From JAJEFO01 sp965208685 (GTDB taxonomy: Bacteria > Pseudomonadota > Alphaproteobacteria > Rhodobacterales > Rhodobacteraceae): 64,000 nt of DNA. The notes beneath the pieces were generated by a model. The model was given only the letters and a program-made list of their open reading frames with translations. It had not been told where the DNA came from and did not search any database. Shown one piece after another: positions 61,436 through 64,000 of this stretch. Positions within the stretch are counted from its first letter, which is position 1. Each line of letters opens with the position of its first letter. Where the stretch lies: positions 3,348,001 to 3,412,000 of the forward strand of contig CBDBPL010000007.1 of NCBI GenBank assembly GCA_965208685.1. The letters are read 5' to 3'. A program made the translations under genes and the position numbers.

Positions 61436-62590
61436 ATGCCAAAATCCATCAATGAGCTTGAGCACCAGCCCGGCGAGGATCCGTTCATCGTGGTTAGGGG
61501 AGGATTCTACCGCCGTTGGCTGTCAATGCTCAACGACATCGAGGAACTTGAAGGCATCGTCGCCACGCTCGAGGGGACGACCGAGGACAAGTGGGTTCCG
61601 GTCTGGCGCGAGGCCGGTGCAAGGCATGAGACGGAGGGCGATCACCTGGAAGCCGACGGTGCCTTCGAGGCAGCCAAGCACCAGTTTCTGCTGGCCAAAA
61701 CCTACTACGCCATCGGCCGTTTTCCGGCCGAGATATCTCCGCTCAAGGCCGATGTCAGCGCTGATTGCGCACGGGCCTATCGCAAGGCCTGCGCCCATCT
61801 CGACCCGCCGATGGAAGTTCTGGAAATCGTTTGCGAAGGATCGGGCATCCGTGCCCATTTCCGTGCGCCAAGGTCTGATTCGCCCGTGCCCGCCGTGCTG
61901 ATCATGTGCGGTGCGGACGTCTTCAAGGAAGACCGGGGATGGGCGGCGGAACTGGCGTTGGAGGCCGGGCTCGCGTCTCTCGTGATGGACGCGCCGGGCA
62001 CAGGGGAGAATCCCTTTCCGTGGGAGCCTGGTTCGGTCAAGGCCTGGGTCGCAGCCATTGATGCGTTGATGGCGCGCCCTGAAGTCGACCAGAGCCGCAT
62101 CGGGGCCTTCGGGATCAGCCGCGGCGGCTATTCCGTCATGCAGCTTGCGGGCACGGCGCCGGAAAAGGTCAAGGCGGTTGCCGCGATAGCCGGTCACCCG
62201 TTCGGCTACGAGATGTCCGAGGAGGAGATGGCCGCGATTGCCGCCGCGCGCAACCGTCGATCCACCTACCGCTTCGGCCCGCCCGACGGGCCGCCTTCCT
62301 TCCCGACCTGGTCGGTCGAAAGGGAAAGGGAGATCTTCGCCGACTGGTCCCTGTCCTCGCTGGGTCTCGTCGAGAGAATCAGCATGCCGGTCCTGATGAT
62401 CAACGGCGACAACGATCATCTCGCGCCCATCGGCAACATCCACTACATGCTTGAAAGCGGACCTGTAGGCACACGCAGCGCCAAGATCTACAAGGGTTCC
62501 GGCCACTGCGCGTTCGAACACCAGACGGAATGGGGACCGGCCACGTTTCGGTGGCTCGAAAGCAAGCTGTCAGCCGGCCAGACGCATTGA
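61436..62590 (+). CDS. Alpha/beta hydrolase, 2,6-dihydroxypseudooxynicotine-hydrolase/FrsA-like (second copy)
   Basis: 384 residues with the same architecture as the protein at 40121-41203: N-terminal helical cap (EGDHLEADGAFEAAKHQFLL), then AVLIMCGADVFKEDRGW, nucleophile AFGISRGGYSVMQL, acid in INGDNDHLAPIG and His in YKGSGHCAFEH. It is divergent from the ten-gene operon and shares operator 3 with it. Relatives include C-C bond hydrolases and esterases; substrate unknown. Confidence 0.87.
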   Translation: MPKSINELEHQPGEDPFIVVRGGFYRRWLSMLNDIEELEGIVATLEGTTEDKWVPVWREAGARHETEGDHLEADGAFEAAKHQFLLAKTYYAIGRFPAEISPLKADVSADCARAYRKACAHLDPPMEVLEIVCEGSGIRAHFRAPRSDSPVPAVLIMCGADVFKEDRGWAAELALEAGLASLVMDAPGTGENPFPWEPGSVKAWVAAIDALMARPEVDQSRIGAFGISRGGYSVMQLAGTAPEKVKAVAAIAGHPFGYEMSEEEMAAIAAARNRRSTYRFGPPDGPPSFPTWSVEREREIFADWSLSSLGLVERISMPVLMINGDNDHLAPIGNIHYMLESGPVGTRSAKIYKGSGHCAFEHQTEWGPATFRWLESKLSAGQTH

Positions 62591-62662
62591 GGGCCCCGGC
62601 GAGCGGCCCCCGAAGGAGCCGAACCCGCGTCTGCCCGCGGCCAGGCGGCGGGAACGCACTCT

Positions 62663-64000
62663 TCAGGCTTCCATGAACCGGGACAGGTCCTCGCCGAGGT
62701 CCGTCAGCACAACCATTGCTGCATTCCGCCCTGGATAGCCGGTGATCGAGCCTCCCGGATGGGTCGTTCCACCGGTCTGGTAGAGCCCCGGTATCGGCAT
62801 CCGGTGCTGTGCCCATCCCGGCGCGGGGCGCTGCTCGCCGGCAAAGCTGACCGACCGGTCACCTCCATGGGGCGCCCCCTGAATCATGTGCGGATTCGAC
62901 GCTTCGATGTCCACGGGCGACTTGCTCTTTCGGGCAAGAATCACGTCGTCGGTGAACCCTGGGCAAAACCGCCGTACCTTTTCGATCAGGCGCCCGGCGA
63001 AAGCCTCCTTGCCTGCCTCCCAGCCGGACGGTCCTGTGTCCGGAAGGTCATGGACCACGTGCGTGAGCAGCTTGACGGTATGATGCCCGTCCGGCGCACG
63101 GCCTGGATCCACGAGCGTCGGTGTCGCCACCAGCAGCCACGCAATCCTGTCCGACAATCGGCCGTCGTAGATGTCGCGGCCGGACTGCACGAGATCCTCG
63201 ATCCAGCCGGCAAATCCGGCCGAAACGGCGGCGCGCGGCCCGTACCGGGTTTCAAAGACCGGTGGCGCAGAAGTGGCAAGATAGGTGGCAAAGAACGGCA
63301 CGCCGACATTGTAGGTTTCCACGCCAAAGAGGAAGTCCTCGCCCCAAGCGTCCTTGTGCGCCATTTCGACGAGATGCTTGACATGGATCGTGGACACCAC
63401 CCCCTTGCCTCCCCGAAACTCCCGCCCGTCTCGCGTTCGAACGCCCACGCATCGGTTTCCTTCCAGAATCAAGCTCTCGACCCAGGATTCACAGTGAAAC
63501 TCGGCCCCCCGGCTGGAAAGGAAGCCGACCAGCGCATCCGTAAGGCGGCCTGATCCCCCATTCGGAATCGACCAGCTCCTGGCTTGTCGGGGCGCCGTGA
63601 TCTGATACGGCAGGAGCCCTGTGCCCGCCTGGTCGATCGGCACCGCCGTCTGAAACGCCATCCAACCCATGAAGGCCCGCACGTGCGGGCTTGAGAACTC
63701 GTGCAGAATCACGTCTCGCGCGCTCATGGCCATGCGGCGTGCCCAGATGCCTCCGCGCGGATGGTCGCGCAAAAGATCCTTCATCGAGGGAACCATGCCG
63801 AGGGGACCGGACCGTGCCTCTCCGAGAAGCGGACGAAGCTCGTCGAACTCCTTGATCAAGCACGAGTAGCTTTCGGCGTCTTGCTGCGAATACCTGGCCA
63901 ACTCCGCAACGGTCGCATCAAGATCGAGCGACATCGTGATCTGCTCGCCGTCGGGCAGCGCGACGTGGGCCACGGGATCAGGGTGGAGGTAGGAAAGCCC
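62663..64000 (-). CDS. CrtI/phytoene-dehydrogenase-like FAD oxidoreductase (5' end outside window)
   Basis: C-terminal 445 residues of an NAD(P)/FAD-dependent amine-oxidase-fold protein; the frame is open to the right edge (GLSYLHPDPVAHV...), so the GTG at 63973 is internal and the N-terminal FAD-binding GxGxxG lies outside. Seen: NGGSGRLTDALVGFLSSRGA, GVRTRDGREFRGGKGVVSTI, and the C-terminal FAD contact GLYQTGGTTHPGGSITGYPG. Such proteins desaturate carotenoids or oxidise other lipophilic compounds. It is convergent with the hydrolase gene and probably outside the regulon. Confidence 0.88.
   Translation of the reverse strand, partial: GLSYLHPDPVAHVALPDGEQITMSLDLDATVAELARYSQQDAESYSCLIKEFDELRPLLGEARSGPLGMVPSMKDLLRDHPRGGIWARRMAMSARDVILHEFSSPHVRAFMGWMAFQTAVPIDQAGTGLLPYQITAPRQARSWSIPNGGSGRLTDALVGFLSSRGAEFHCESWVESLILEGNRCVGVRTRDGREFRGGKGVVSTIHVKHLVEMAHKDAWGEDFLFGVETYNVGVPFFATYLATSAPPVFETRYGPRAAVSAGFAGWIEDLVQSGRDIYDGRLSDRIAWLLVATPTLVDPGRAPDGHHTVKLLTHVVHDLPDTGPSGWEAGKEAFAGRLIEKVRRFCPGFTDDVILARKSKSPVDIEASNPHMIQGAPHGGDRSVSFAGEQRPAPGWAQHRMPIPGLYQTGGTTHPGGSITGYPGRNAAMVVLTDLGEDLSRFMEA

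Noticed and set aside
62591..62662. Bidirectional terminator between the convergent hydrolase and FAD-oxidoreductase genes
   Set aside because: Only a weak 5-bp GGGCC/GGCCC stem without a T-run could be drawn.

Overview
This is a GC-rich window dense with coding sequence. Proteobacterial-type promoters and Shine-Dalgarno sequences, many ATGA stop/start overlaps and very many ABC importers suggest a metabolically versatile alphaproteobacterium (Rhodobacterales- or Rhodospirillales-like; no 16S or other taxonomic marker is present, so this is inference). The window has no CRISPR array, no rRNA and one tRNA.

Layout. (1) 1-8.5 kb, plus strand: a dipeptide/oligopeptide-type ABC importer (two permeases, two ATPases; the first permease is cut by the window edge) translationally coupled to two CocE/NonD (S15-like) serine hydrolases and a small alpha/beta hydrolase. 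(2) 8.7-17.8 kb: an accessory 'graveyard' starting at tRNA-Gly(GCC). It holds a serine-recombinase remnant, the 5' end of a group II intron, a FitAB/VapBC-type toxin-antitoxin pair, a frameshifted cold-shock gene, two transposase fragments, an apparently intact IscB nuclease with its upstream omega-RNA region inserted in a gntR-type regulator, an aldehyde dehydrogenase tail, an intact CaiB/BaiF CoA-transferase, a second PIN toxin-antitoxin pair and a broken OLD/RecF-type ATPase. (3) 17.8-29 kb: a lone peptide-binding protein divergent from a third CocE-like hydrolase, HicAB, a two-subunit molybdenum hydroxylase (IorAB type), an NAD(P) aldehyde dehydrogenase and two small hydrolases, one of them frameshifted. 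(4) 29-35 kb, minus strand: a sugar ABC importer (binding protein, two permeases, MalK-type ATPase) ending in its own LacI-type regulator. (5) 35-48.7 kb, minus strand: OsmC-like protein, 3-hydroxyisobutyrate-dehydrogenase-type reductase, a full Liv-type importer, a GST, a YdcZ-like membrane protein, a C-C-bond-hydrolase-like esterase, an M24-fold protein and a 2-oxoacid dehydrogenase E1 alpha/beta with an unusual E2. (6) 48.9-62.6 kb: a LacI-type regulator with an ACMSD/gamma-resorcylate-type decarboxylase, then a ten-gene minus-strand operon (oligopeptide-type ABC importer plus hydrolase, Gfo/Idh oxidoreductase, creatininase-type amidohydrolase, cupin and D-2-hydroxyacid dehydrogenase), divergent from a second C-C-hydrolase-like esterase. 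The window ends inside a CrtI-like FAD oxidoreductase.

How it may work together. The same palindrome, consensus GCAAnCGTTTGC, occurs twice in front of the LacI gene at 48.9 kb and once in the divergent promoter region at 61.3 kb. Regions 5 and 6 may therefore form one LacI-controlled regulon with two importers, two related C-C hydrolases, a decarboxylase and a thiamine-dependent dehydrogenase: an unassigned catabolic pathway. The other highlight is the IscB/omega-RNA element, whose target gene can be reconstructed almost to the base from its two flanks.
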